Assembly (NCBI GenBank): GCA_965216585.1
Contig: CBDCGC010000003.1
Location: 2,480,001-2,544,000, forward strand
Source of the DNA: CADEER01 sp965216585
GTDB lineage: Bacteria > Desulfobacterota > Binatia > HRBIN30 > CADEER01
Direction: 5' to 3'
Length of the DNA: 64,000 nt
The position numbers were made by a program, and so were the translations under genes. The notes under the pieces are model-generated. The model was not told the origin of the DNA and did not search any database. It saw only the letters and a list, made by a program, of their open reading frames with translations. Positions 53,173-62,600 of the stretch are shown piece after piece (positions within the stretch are counted from its first letter, which is position 1; the number at the start of each line of letters is the position of its first letter).

Positions 53173-53561
53173 TTGCCGTCGATACGTCGGTTTGGGTTGC
53201 TGCGCTACGCGACTCCTCGAGCGATGAGGCGGCAGTCCTCGACAACGCGCTCGACGAAGATCGAGTCGCTCTGTTGGCTCCGGTGAAAATCGAAATCCTT
53301 GCTGGCGCCGGCAGTGACGACCGCCAACGCCTGCGCCGGCTGCTCAGTGCGCTGCCGGTGTTCTACCCGGTCGAGCAAACATGGCGAACGATCGAGTCCT
53401 GGATCGACGTTGCTGCCAAACGGGGACACCGATTTGGCTTTGCCGATCTGCTCATCGGCGCCATCGCCGCCGACAATGGATGCCAGCTCTGGTCGCTCGA
53501 TTCCGATTTTCGCCGCATGTCGGAAGTCGGCCTGATCGATCTCTACACGCCATCCAAATAG
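53169..53561 (+). CDS. VapC toxin, PIN-domain ribonuclease, copy B
   Basis: A 130-residue PIN toxin nearly identical to copy A; the acidic residues in AVDTSVWVAALRD, APVKIEILAGAG, FADLLIGAIAADNG and LWSLDSDFRRM are kept. A few substitutions (for example SSDEAA for SNHEAA) separate the copies. Confidence 0.95.
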   Translation: MIAVDTSVWVAALRDSSSDEAAVLDNALDEDRVALLAPVKIEILAGAGSDDRQRLRRLLSALPVFYPVEQTWRTIESWIDVAAKRGHRFGFADLLIGAIAADNGCQLWSLDSDFRRMSEVGLIDLYTPSK

Positions 53562-53682
53562 TCTGAACCGGCGCTCTCAATGTCATATACCGTCGCGCGG
53601 ATGTCGCACGCCAAGAGTAACACGCAATGCCTACCGGAGAGGTGAGCCGTCGCTCCGGATGTGCGGGAATCGCCGTTTACGT

Positions 53683-54882
53683 TCACGCCGCGGCGCGGCG
53701 GGCGCCGACCAGGGCTTGCATGGCTTCGGTGATGCCGTCGACGCTGAGGTGAAACATCGGAAACAGGCGCTGCACGATGCGGGCGGTGTGCGAGCCGTTC
53801 CAGTAGGCGCGGTTGTCGGGGTTGACCCAAACGCTGCGATCGAAGTGGTCGGCGATGCGCTGCAGCCAGACGATGCCGGGTGTTGGCGACTCGCGTCGCG
53901 GGTCGATGCTGCCGTAGGGCTCGAGCAGCTCGGCCGGGTGCATCGACGCGTCGCCGACGACGGCGACCTTCCAGCGGCTGTCGAGCCGGCGCAGGATGTC
54001 GGCGGTCGGCACGGCGTCGGCACGGGTCATGCGGCCGCTGGTAAAGATGTGGTCGTAGATGCAGTTGTGGAAGTAGTACGACTCGAGCTCGCGCAGGCCG
54101 TGGTATTCGTGCAGGGCGGTCAGCAGGCGGCTGACCGGCTCGAAGTATGGATCCATGGTGCCGCCGACGTCCATCAACAACAGCAAGCGCACGTTGTTGC
54201 GCCGCGGGGCGCGAAAGACGAGCTCGATCTCACCGGCGTTGCGGCAGGTCTCGTCGATGGTTTCGTCGAGATCGAGCTCGGTCTCCTGCCCACTGCGCGT
54301 GAGCTGGCGCAGGCGGCGTAGCGATACTTTCAGTTGCCGCACGTCGAGCTGCTGATCGGTGCGGTAGTTTTCGAAGCGCCGCTCTTCCGCGACTTTCATC
54401 GCCGAGCGGTTGCGACTCTTGCCGCCGACACGGATACCACTGGGGTGCTCGCCGTTGTTGCCAAACGGTGATCGCCCGCCCGTACCGACCCACTTGTCGC
54501 CGCCGTCGTGGCGCTCGTCCTGTTCGGCCAAGGTCTCGAGAAAGCGGCGCATGAGCTCGTCACGCGAGAGTTCTTCGAGCATCTCGCGCTGCTCGTCCGT
54601 GAGCTGTTGGAAGTTCTCGGGGTTGTTCAACCATTCCATCACCTGCTCGGTGACGTCCTCGCCAAAGTGCCCCTCGATGCCCTTGAAGACGCGGGCGAAA
54701 ACGCGGTCGTAGGCGTCGAAGTAGGTCTCGCTCTTGATCAGGCAGGCGCGCCCCAGGTGATAGAAGCGCAGCAGGTCGGCGCCGTGCAACCCTCGCTTCA
54801 GCGCCTCGAGAAAGGAAAGCCACTCCTGGATGCCGATCGGCACGCCTTCGTCGCGCAGGCCGTAGAAGAAGTCGAGAAACAT
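53683..54882 (-). CDS. CoxE-like VWA-domain protein
   Basis: A 399-residue VWA-domain protein of the CoxE type. The N-terminal helical part opens FLDFFYGLRDEGVPIGIQEW. The VWA domain has LLLLMDVGGTMDPYFEPVSR, a MIDAS in which the first Ser of DxSxS is Gly and the second is Thr. YFHNCIYDHIFTSGRM and VGDASMHPAELLEPYGSID follow. CoxE-like proteins pair with MoxR ATPases to insert metals or mature enzymes such as CO dehydrogenase; here no such enzyme is adjacent. The MoxR gene ends 16 bases upstream. A 3' fragment of this gene is at 41066-41563. Confidence 0.9.
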   Translation of the reverse strand: MFLDFFYGLRDEGVPIGIQEWLSFLEALKRGLHGADLLRFYHLGRACLIKSETYFDAYDRVFARVFKGIEGHFGEDVTEQVMEWLNNPENFQQLTDEQREMLEELSRDELMRRFLETLAEQDERHDGGDKWVGTGGRSPFGNNGEHPSGIRVGGKSRNRSAMKVAEERRFENYRTDQQLDVRQLKVSLRRLRQLTRSGQETELDLDETIDETCRNAGEIELVFRAPRRNNVRLLLLMDVGGTMDPYFEPVSRLLTALHEYHGLRELESYYFHNCIYDHIFTSGRMTRADAVPTADILRRLDSRWKVAVVGDASMHPAELLEPYGSIDPRRESPTPGIVWLQRIADHFDRSVWVNPDNRAYWNGSHTARIVQRLFPMFHLSVDGITEAMQALVGARRAAA

Positions 54883-54898
54883 CGTCGCCGTATTGGCT

Positions 54899-55780
54899 CT
54901 ACTGGTTGTACCTCGGACCGAGGTCGGACCAGTCGGACGGATAGCGACCGTCCTTCTTGTTGTACTCGGTCAACGCTTCGACGTCTTGCTCGGTCTTGAG
55001 GAGGGCACCGATGAACGGGATGTGTGACTCGAGTTGGTCCATCGAAATACCCGAACGCAGCAGGGCGCTGATCCAGTCGATGAGCTCCGACGTCGACGGC
55101 TTCTTGCGCAATTCGCTCTGCTCGCGCAGCCAATAGAACTTGATCAGCACTTGATCGAGGAGCTGGGCATCGAGGTTGGGATGGTGCACATCGATGATCT
55201 GGCGCATCAACTCGACGCTCGGAAACTCGATGTAGTAGAAGATGCAACGGCGCAAGAAGGCGTCCGGTAGCTCTTTCTCGTTGTTGGATGTGATCAGCAC
55301 CACCGGACGTTCGGCGGCAGTGACTTCGCGACTGGTCTCATTGATGGTGAACCGCATCTCGTCGAGCTCGCGTAGTAGGTCGTTGGGAAACTCGAGGTCG
55401 GCTTTGTCGATTTCGTCGATGAGCAAGACGTGGCGCTTCTCGGCGTCGAAGGTCTCGCCGAGCGGCCCGAGCTTGATGTAGTGATTGATGTCGGCGACGT
55501 CGCCGCCGCCAAAGCGGCTGTCGTTCAGCCGTTGAACCGTATCGTAGACGTACAAGCCGTCGGCCGCCTTGGACGTCGACTTGATGTGCCACGACAGCAT
55601 CGGCATGCCGAGGCCGTCGGCGACGTGTCGCGCGAGAACGGTCTTACCGGTGCCTGGCTCCCCCTTGAGCAGCAGCGGTCGCTCGAGGGCGATCGCACAA
55701 TTGACGGCATCCACCAATGGCCCCGAAGCGATGTAGCCGTCGGTGCCTTTGAAGCGCAGAAAATCTTCGTTGAGTTCCAT
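54899..55780 (-). CDS. MoxR-type AAA+ ATPase
   Basis: A 293-residue MoxR-family chaperone ATPase. Walker A LLLKGEPGTGKTVLARHVAD, Walker B HVLLIDEIDKADLEFPNDLL, sensor 1 PVVLITSNNEKELPDAFLRR. The start at 55780 begins MELNEDFLRFKGTDGYIA. It should act with the downstream VWA protein to remodel a client complex; the client is unknown. It sits in a minus-strand operon after the kinase-like gene (46-base gap). Confidence 0.95.
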   Translation of the reverse strand: MELNEDFLRFKGTDGYIASGPLVDAVNCAIALERPLLLKGEPGTGKTVLARHVADGLGMPMLSWHIKSTSKAADGLYVYDTVQRLNDSRFGGGDVADINHYIKLGPLGETFDAEKRHVLLIDEIDKADLEFPNDLLRELDEMRFTINETSREVTAAERPVVLITSNNEKELPDAFLRRCIFYYIEFPSVELMRQIIDVHHPNLDAQLLDQVLIKFYWLREQSELRKKPSTSELIDWISALLRSGISMDQLESHIPFIGALLKTEQDVEALTEYNKKDGRYPSDWSDLGPRYNQ

Positions 55781-55826
55781 CCCACCATCCCTATCGGCGC
55801 ACCCGCGGTGGTGCAAGCAACGACTT

Positions 55827-57239
55827 CTACGTGCGCCGTAGCCTCTCCAGGCCGCTGTATTTGGGCTGATCTACGGCGACGCGGTTGGCGACGGAGTCGC
55901 GCAAATATTCAGCCAGGCCGGTGTGATCGAGTGCCATGCTGCCGTCGCGCAGGGCCTCGACCAGGCGGCGGCGCAGCTCGTCGGCGCTGCCCGTCGCCGC
56001 CAACAGAGTGCCGAGCCGGTGTTGCTCGCGCTGCTCCAGCAGCGCCCGCACCTCGACGTCGCGAGCGGCGATATCGAGCGAGTTGGCAGCCACGCGCGCC
56101 AAGTATTTGGTTCGCCCGCTCGCGCTTGTCATCACATCGTCGCGCAGATAGTCGCGCACGCTGGCGATGATCTCGGCCGTATGCGGCATGTCGGAAGCCG
56201 GCGCTTGCGGCGCTGCAACCACATCGACGGGACCGGGGATGAGCAGGTTGACGCAATCAACCTGGCATTCCGTCGAACGGCGGCCGATGGCGGCGCGCTC
56301 GACACTGCGGTCGAGGCCGATGCGATAGGCGTTGGCCATTTCCAGGCAGCCGATCGCCCACCAAAACGAGCCAAACACTTCCCAGAAGCGCACGCGCTGG
56401 CAATCCACCGCTTCTCCGCTCACCGACTCATAGCCGCGAAAGAGATCGTCGTAGGTGCCAAAACCTCCGACCGGCAGATCACTGCGACCGAAACGCCAGG
56501 AGTTGGTGCACAGCCAGCCGAGGTCGCGCATGGGATCGCCAACGTGTGCCAGTTCCCAGTCGAGTACGGCAACGATTCCTCGTGGCGAGACCATCAAGTT
56601 GCCATTGCGGAAGTCGTTGTGCACGAGGCGCAGCTCGGACGCCGGCGGCAGATGGTCGCGCAACCAGCGCGCCGTGTAGTCGATCATCGGCTGCGCCGTG
56701 TCGAACGAACGGTAACGCGCCCAGGTCTGCTCGACGAAGGTCGCGGGTTCGATCGTCTGCAAGACCTCCGCCAAGCCCGCCGCCTCGACGTCGATGGAGT
56801 GGATGCGGGCGAGAATCTCGCCGCAGAGAAAAGCGAGCTTCGGCCGAATCTCCGCCAGCTCGTCGGCATGGACGATGCGCTTACCCAGGCTTTCGCCATC
56901 GATCCATTGCATGACAAAGCCCTCGCCGAGCCCGTCGTCGGCCGCAAAGATCCAATAGACTTCCGGCTCGGGGACGGCCGCGGCGCGCGCCGCGCGCATG
57001 AGTAGCGCCTCGGCGCGCAAACCGGGGAATCCCGGCATCGCCGGCGCAGACATTCCCCCCAGCGAGCGGCGCACGGCAAGGCTTCGTTCACCCTGCGGGC
57101 TCTCGATGCGAACCCGATAGGTCTCCTGGTTGGCGCCACCGGAAAGGCGATTGCACGACAGCAGGCGACAAGCAGCGTCGACGTTGCGCTGCAAGCCGCG
57201 CTCGAGCAGGTCGAGCGGAATACCCCTGCCTGCCGCCAT
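55827..57239 (-). CDS. Phosphotransferase (APH/choline kinase-like) family protein with C-terminal extension
   Basis: A 470-residue kinase-fold protein. The N-lobe has LSGGANQETYRVRIESPQGE; the catalytic loop is LRLVHNDFRNGNLMVSPRG (HxDxxxxN) and the metal motif VAVLDWELAHVGDPMRDLGW. This is typical of the APH family found in acyl-CoA metabolism clusters. Residues after about 340 form a separate helical domain (VRDYLRDDVMTSASGRTKYL; VRALLEQREQHRLGTLLAA) like DUF6285. Substrate unknown. Followed by MoxR; preceded by the SDR gene with a 6-base gap. Confidence 0.88.
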   Translation of the reverse strand: MAAGRGIPLDLLERGLQRNVDAACRLLSCNRLSGGANQETYRVRIESPQGERSLAVRRSLGGMSAPAMPGFPGLRAEALLMRAARAAAVPEPEVYWIFAADDGLGEGFVMQWIDGESLGKRIVHADELAEIRPKLAFLCGEILARIHSIDVEAAGLAEVLQTIEPATFVEQTWARYRSFDTAQPMIDYTARWLRDHLPPASELRLVHNDFRNGNLMVSPRGIVAVLDWELAHVGDPMRDLGWLCTNSWRFGRSDLPVGGFGTYDDLFRGYESVSGEAVDCQRVRFWEVFGSFWWAIGCLEMANAYRIGLDRSVERAAIGRRSTECQVDCVNLLIPGPVDVVAAPQAPASDMPHTAEIIASVRDYLRDDVMTSASGRTKYLARVAANSLDIAARDVEVRALLEQREQHRLGTLLAATGSADELRRRLVEALRDGSMALDHTGLAEYLRDSVANRVAVDQPKYSGLERLRRT

Positions 57240-57245
57240 TGCCGT

Positions 57246-58046
57246 TCAGTCGGCGAGCAGGGGATTGCGCCGCAGCGACGCCAAACGTTCGAAGAGCGCC
57301 GGTGACAAACGGTAGAGGCGCCAACCGATGTGAGCGAAGGAGGTGAAGACGATCAGGCTCTTGTTGCGCTCGATCCCGGTCATGATCGCTTCCGCCAGCT
57401 TGGCCGGCGATTCGAGCGGGACCGGCATCTCGGCCAAAGCCTTTTCCCGATCGAGGTTCACCATCTTGGCGGTTTGAACGAGTGGAGTGTCGATGAATCC
57501 AGGGCACACGGCGCTGACGCGCACGCCGAAGTGTCTCGCCTCGCCGCGCAACGACGTCGAGAGACCGACGACGGCGTGCTTGGTCATACCGTAGATGGTC
57601 CCGCCCGGCACGGGCGCCAGCCCGGCCGCCGAGGCAGTGTTGACGATGTGGCCACTGCGCTGCTCGATCATGATCGGATAGGCGGCGGCAACGCCGTGAA
57701 CGACACCGCGCACGTTGACGTCGATCAGTCGATTCCAATCGGCCAGTGTCATGTCGCGAACGGCGCCGAAGATGGCGATGCCGGCGTTGTTGAACATGAA
57801 GTCGAGGCTGCCACGTGCCGCCGCGACGTCTTGCACCAGCTTCTCGACCGCGGTCGCATCCGTCACGTCGAGCGCCCGTATATCGACCGATCCCGGCATC
57901 TCCGCGCCGGCGCTCTCCAGCGTCGCTGTGTCGATGTCGGTCAGCACCACGTGAGTGCCGCGCGACGCCAGGGCGCGGGAAATCTCCTTGCCGATTCCCG
58001 AAGCCGCACCGGTTACGATCGCCGATTTTCCTTTGAATGTGTTCAT
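57246..58046 (-). CDS. Short-chain dehydrogenase/reductase
   Basis: A 266-residue SDR oxidoreductase. The NAD(P) motif is IVTGAASGIGKEISRAL, followed by FMFNNAGIAIFG, the Ser of HIVNTASAAGLAPVPG and the YGMTK catalytic Tyr-Lys pair. The C-terminal ~40 residues include a hydrophobic stretch. GAGGAG precedes ATG 58046. It is the first gene of the operon with the kinase-like, MoxR and CoxE-like genes. Confidence 0.93.
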   Translation of the reverse strand: MNTFKGKSAIVTGAASGIGKEISRALASRGTHVVLTDIDTATLESAGAEMPGSVDIRALDVTDATAVEKLVQDVAAARGSLDFMFNNAGIAIFGAVRDMTLADWNRLIDVNVRGVVHGVAAAYPIMIEQRSGHIVNTASAAGLAPVPGGTIYGMTKHAVVGLSTSLRGEARHFGVRVSAVCPGFIDTPLVQTAKMVNLDREKALAEMPVPLESPAKLAEAIMTGIERNKSLIVFTSFAHIGWRLYRLSPALFERLASLRRNPLLAD

Positions 58047-58082
58047 CGCAGCTCCTCGAAATGGTCGGGCTTCGGCAAACCG

Positions 58083-59384
58083 TCAGGCGTCTCCCACCTT
58101 CTCTTCGCTGAGAATCGAATAGGGTGGTTGTTCGCTGTGTGTCAGCGGTTCAAAGCGGGAGCGAAACTGGTCGACGCTCAATCCCGTGGTATGGGCGATG
58201 CCGGCGAGAAAATCTGGGTTCGAAAAGTCGTCGCGCCGCAATCGAATCATGTACCGGCGGGCGATCGCGTAGCGCGCCGAGCGAATGTCGACCAGACGCA
58301 CACGGGTGCGGCCCGTGCGGCTATCGATCATATCGGAGAGGGGAACTGGCACAAAGCGACCGCCCTGGATGGAGACCATCACGCCGCTTCCACCGCCAAG
58401 CAGGTAGCGGGCCGCGCAGTAACCGAGGTCACGCGTGTACTCCATGTCGAAGGGAATCGGATCGGCGCAGCGGAGCTCGTAGCCGATGTCTTTGGAAACA
58501 ACGGTCACTTTGTGTCCGAGTGCGGCGAGCTCCGCCTTGACAGCTCGTTTGAGGATATCGCCGATGTCGATCTCACTCAGCCTCACATGGCCGTGATCGT
58601 CGACTTCAGTTTCCTTCACCTGCGCGAGGTCGTGTTGGTCGATCTTCTCGATGACTCCCTCGGCCACGACGGCAACACCGTGGCGCTGCCCGTCCTCGAG
58701 GCGCTTGAGTACTGAGCCCACCAAGAGATCGACGAGAGTCTTCACCGGAACTCTTGGACCAGCTAGTTCTTCTGGGATCAGGGTGATCGTTGCCCCTGCA
58801 GCCTTGCCGATCCCAAGCGCCAGGTGACCGGCCTTGCGACCCATGGAGACGACCACGTACCAGCGCGACGTCGTGAAGGCGTCGACCATGAGGTTCTTCA
58901 CGATCTCGGCACCGACATGGCGAGCGGTCTGGTAGCCGAAGGTATCAATGGTCGGCGGCAAATCCAGGTCGTTGTCGATCGTTTTCGGCACGTGGACCAC
59001 TCTCAGCGCACCGCCAGAGTGCTCGGCGAGGCGAAAAGCGGAGAAGGCCGTATCGTCTCCGCCGATCGTGATCACATTGGATACACCAAGGCGACTCAAG
59101 CCTTCGAGAACCGTGTCGAGGTACTTCCTATCGGTCGTTGGGTTGGCCCGCGACGTTCCCAGAATCGAACCGCCGCGAAAGTGGATGCGCCCGACATCTT
59201 CGATTCCCAGCTCTCGGACATGCTCGGTGTTGCCCTGCATCAACCACTCAAACCCGTCTTCCACGCCGATGACTTCGACCCCCTCGATCCGGCATCGGAT
59301 CGTGGCGGCGCCGATCACGCTGTTGATCCCCGGCGCCGGACCGCCGCCGACGAGGATCGCCACCTTGCCGTTCACGTTTGCCAT
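58083..59384 (-). CDS. 6-phosphofructokinase, probably pyrophosphate-dependent
   Basis: A 433-residue phosphofructokinase that phosphorylates fructose 6-phosphate. VAILVGGGPAPGINSVIGAA is the nucleotide/phosphate loop. Two residues that distinguish donor type are informative: GGDD (108-111, VITIGGDDTAFSAFR) and PKTIDND (133-139). Pyrophosphate-dependent enzymes have Asp and Lys there, where ATP-dependent ones have GGDG and PGTIDND. YVVVSMGRKAGHLALGIG is the substrate site. The start at 59384 has a GGGAG site; 59399 is an alternative. A PPi enzyme would be reversible and save ATP. Confidence 0.9.
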   Translation of the reverse strand: MANVNGKVAILVGGGPAPGINSVIGAATIRCRIEGVEVIGVEDGFEWLMQGNTEHVRELGIEDVGRIHFRGGSILGTSRANPTTDRKYLDTVLEGLSRLGVSNVITIGGDDTAFSAFRLAEHSGGALRVVHVPKTIDNDLDLPPTIDTFGYQTARHVGAEIVKNLMVDAFTTSRWYVVVSMGRKAGHLALGIGKAAGATITLIPEELAGPRVPVKTLVDLLVGSVLKRLEDGQRHGVAVVAEGVIEKIDQHDLAQVKETEVDDHGHVRLSEIDIGDILKRAVKAELAALGHKVTVVSKDIGYELRCADPIPFDMEYTRDLGYCAARYLLGGGSGVMVSIQGGRFVPVPLSDMIDSRTGRTRVRLVDIRSARYAIARRYMIRLRRDDFSNPDFLAGIAHTTGLSVDQFRSRFEPLTHSEQPPYSILSEEKVGDA

Positions 59385-59653
59385 ATCGTCTCCCGCCATT
59401 GCGATGTGCCGGATACGCTGCCGGTCGATTCCCCCCGGATCTCCAGAGCGAAACCCCTTCGTCATGCGCACCCAACCACTGGGCCGGCCATCGATCATAC
59501 GATGCCCGTTGCAATCCCGAAACGCCCCCCCTGTGCTCTCAGTCCATTGAAGAGTCGACCTCAAAGTAGCGTACAGGGGCGAACCACCGCACAGCCGCAA
59601 TGGAAAGGGTGGCGCCGCGAGGTTATAGTCGGCGATTCATTTTTCCCCCGGCA

Positions 59654-62600
59654 ATGAGCACAGAATCGATTCACATTCACGGCGCGCGACAGCACAACCT
59701 GCGCGACATCGACGTCGAGATTCCGCTCAACGCGCTGACCGTCGTCACCGGCGTCTCCGGCTCGGGAAAGTCCAGTCTCGCCTTCGACGTCCTCTACGCC
59801 GAGGGCCAGCGCCGCTACGTCGAGAGTTTCTCGGCCTACACGCGCCAGTTCCTCGATCGCATGGACAAGCCGCAGGTCGACCGTATCGACGGAATCCTAC
59901 CGGCAATCGCCATCTCGCAGGGTTCTTCGGTGAAAACCTCGCGCTCGACGGTCGGAACGATGACCGAGCTGCACGACTACCTCAAGCTGCTCTTTGCCAA
60001 GATCGGCGTTCCATTCTGCCCGCGCTGTGGCGAGCGCATCGAGCGCGAGACTCCGCAGCTGGTCGCCGCAAGTCTGGCGACGCGGGCGGAGGGCACGCGA
60101 GTCCTGATCACCTTCGCGCCTTCCGTACCGGACACTTTGCCGTGGCACGAAGTGCGCGCCGGACTGCAGGCGGCGGGTTTTCGCCGTGTCCTGATCGACA
60201 ACGACACGTGCGACATCGACGACATAGACACACTGCCCCGACCTCTGCGCGTCGTCGTCGACCGGCTGGTCGTCCGCCAGGGTCTGGAAAAACGCGCCAC
60301 CGACTCGGTCGAGCAAGCGTTTCGTTTCGGCAAGGGAACGATGAGCCTCGTCTTTCCCGGTGCGGCCGTGGAGGAAGAAGTCCACAGCGACGAACTCGCC
60401 TGTGCGCGCTGCCATGTGACGCTGAAAGATCCGGTTCCCAATCTCTTTTCGTTCAACAGTCCGCTCGGCGCCTGCGAGGAATGCCGTGGCTTCGGCCGCA
60501 TCATCGGCATCGACCTCGACCTGATCATCCCCGACGATCGCAAGTCGTTGGCCGATGGCGCCATCAAGCCGTGGTCGACGCCGTCGACCGAATGGGAGCG
60601 CGACGAGCTGGCGAAGTTCTGCCGCGCTCGCAAGATTCCCATGCATCGGCCGTTCCGCGAGCTCAGCGAAAACCACCGCGACCTCGTCATCGACGGCGCC
60701 GGCAAGTACCACGGCATCCGCGGCTGGTTCCGCTGGCTCGAGGGCCGCACCTACAAAATGCACGTGCGCGTCTTTCTCTCGCGCTACCGCTCGTACCGAA
60801 CGTGCCCGGTCTGCGCCGGCGGCAGGCTCAAGCCGGACGCACTGACCTTTCGCATCGCCGCCAAGACCATCGTCGACATCTTCCAGATGAGCGTCGGCGA
60901 AGTCGCCGCGCTCTTCGAGACGGTCGAGCTCTCCGCACGAGAGACCGCGATCGCCGAACTGATCTTGCGCGAAGTTCGCGCCCGTCTCGGCTACCTGCTT
61001 GCCGTCGGCCTCGACTACCTCGCCCTCGATCGCCAATCGCGCACCCTTTCCGGCGGCGAGCTTGCTCGCGTCGATCTCACACGCGCCGTAGGCTCGTCGT
61101 TGGTCAACACGCTCTACGTACTCGACGAGCCGTCGGTCGGTCTACACCCGCGCGACAGTCAGCGTCTGGTGCGCATCCTGCAGCAACTGCGCGCCAAGGA
61201 GAACACCGTCGTCGTCGTCGAGCACGAAGCGGAGATCATCCGCGAGGCCGATCACGTCATCGACCTCGGTCCCGGTGCCGGCGAAGCCGGCGGCGAGGTC
61301 ATTTTCGCCGGCCCCTACTCGCGACTGCTGCGCAGCAAACGTTCGGCAACCGCGGCTTATCTGAGCGGGCGCAAATCGATCCCCATGCCGGCCAAGCGGC
61401 GGCGGCCGATTCGCAATCTGCGGTTGATCGTGCGCGGCGCGAGAGAGAATAATCTGCAGAACCTGAACGTACCGATCCCGCTTTCTCGCTTCGTCTGCGT
61501 CACCGGGGTTTCCGGGTCCGGTAAGTCGACGTTGATCGAAGGGACTCTCTACCGCGCACTGAAAAAGGAGCTGGGACACTTCGTCGCCGTGCCGGGGGAA
61601 CACGACGAGATCGCCGGCGCCAGCAAGGTGTCGGAAGTCGTGATGGTCGATCAGAGCGCGCTCGGCAGCACCCGGCGCGGCAACCCCGCCACCTACGTCA
61701 AAGCCTTCGACCCGATCCGCAAGCTCTTCGCCGCCGCCAGCCTATCGAAGCTGCGCGGCTATACGGCCGCGACCTTCTCGTTCAACGTCACCGGCGGCCG
61801 CTGCGACGCGTGCTCAGGTGAGGGTTTCGAAAAGATCGAGATGCAGTTCCTCTCCGACGTCTACGTCACCTGCGCCGAGTGCGGCGGTGCCCGCTTCCGC
61901 GAGGAAGTGCTCGAAGTCCGCCACCGGGGAAAGTCCATCCGCGACGTGCTCGATCTGACCATCGACGCCGCGGCGGCGTTTTTCTCCGACACGCCCGAAG
62001 TCGGCGAGCGCTTGCGGCCACTTGCCGACATCGGTCTCGGCTACGTGCGTCTCGGACAGCCGCTGACGACGCTTTCGGGCGGTGAGGCGCAGCGACTCAA
62101 GCTCGCCGCCGCCCTGACCCGGCGCGACAAGGCGGGGGTGCTCTTTCTCTTCGACGAGCCGACCATCGGGTTGCACTTCGCCGACGTCGAGAAACTCGTG
62201 CACGCCCTGCAAACACTGGTCGAGCACGGTCACTCGGTCGTCGTCATCGAGCACAACATGGAGGTCGTCAAGGCCGCCGATCACGTCATCGACCTCGGTC
62301 CCGAGGGCGGAATCGGCGGCGGCCAGATCGTCGCCAGCGGTACACCGGAAGAAGTCGCCGCCAGCGCCGCTTCGCACACCGGTCGCTACTTGCGACAGGC
62401 ATTGGCCGGTGCTGCCAGCGCCGCGGACACACCGCCGGCGCTGGTCGCCGAACCGTCGGCCAACGGCCTGCGCGGCCGCATTTGCGTCGTCGGCGCGCGC
62501 GAGCACAATCTGCGCGATCTCTCCATCGATCTACCGCGCGACAAGTTCGTCGTCGTCACCGGTCTCAGCGGCTCCGGCAAGTCGACGCTGGCCTTCGACA

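Larger units (their letters stand above)
52894..53602. repeat. Duplicated vapBC block, copy B
   Basis: Counterpart of 39375-40081. Here the vapC end is followed after only 121 bases by the coxE 3' end, without the Phd-VapC insertion seen in copy A. The middle stretch, from about 53018 to 53220, is base-for-base identical to copy A. Confidence 0.9.

Noticed and set aside
57330..58715. A 461-codon open frame on the plus strand opposite the SDR and phosphofructokinase genes
   Set aside because: It is antisense to two well-supported genes, its translation is rich in Arg, His and Asp with no domain, and it reflects the codon bias of the genes beneath.
59897..61036. A 379-codon minus-strand open frame inside uvrA
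   Set aside because: Antisense to conserved UvrA motifs; no start signal or family signature.
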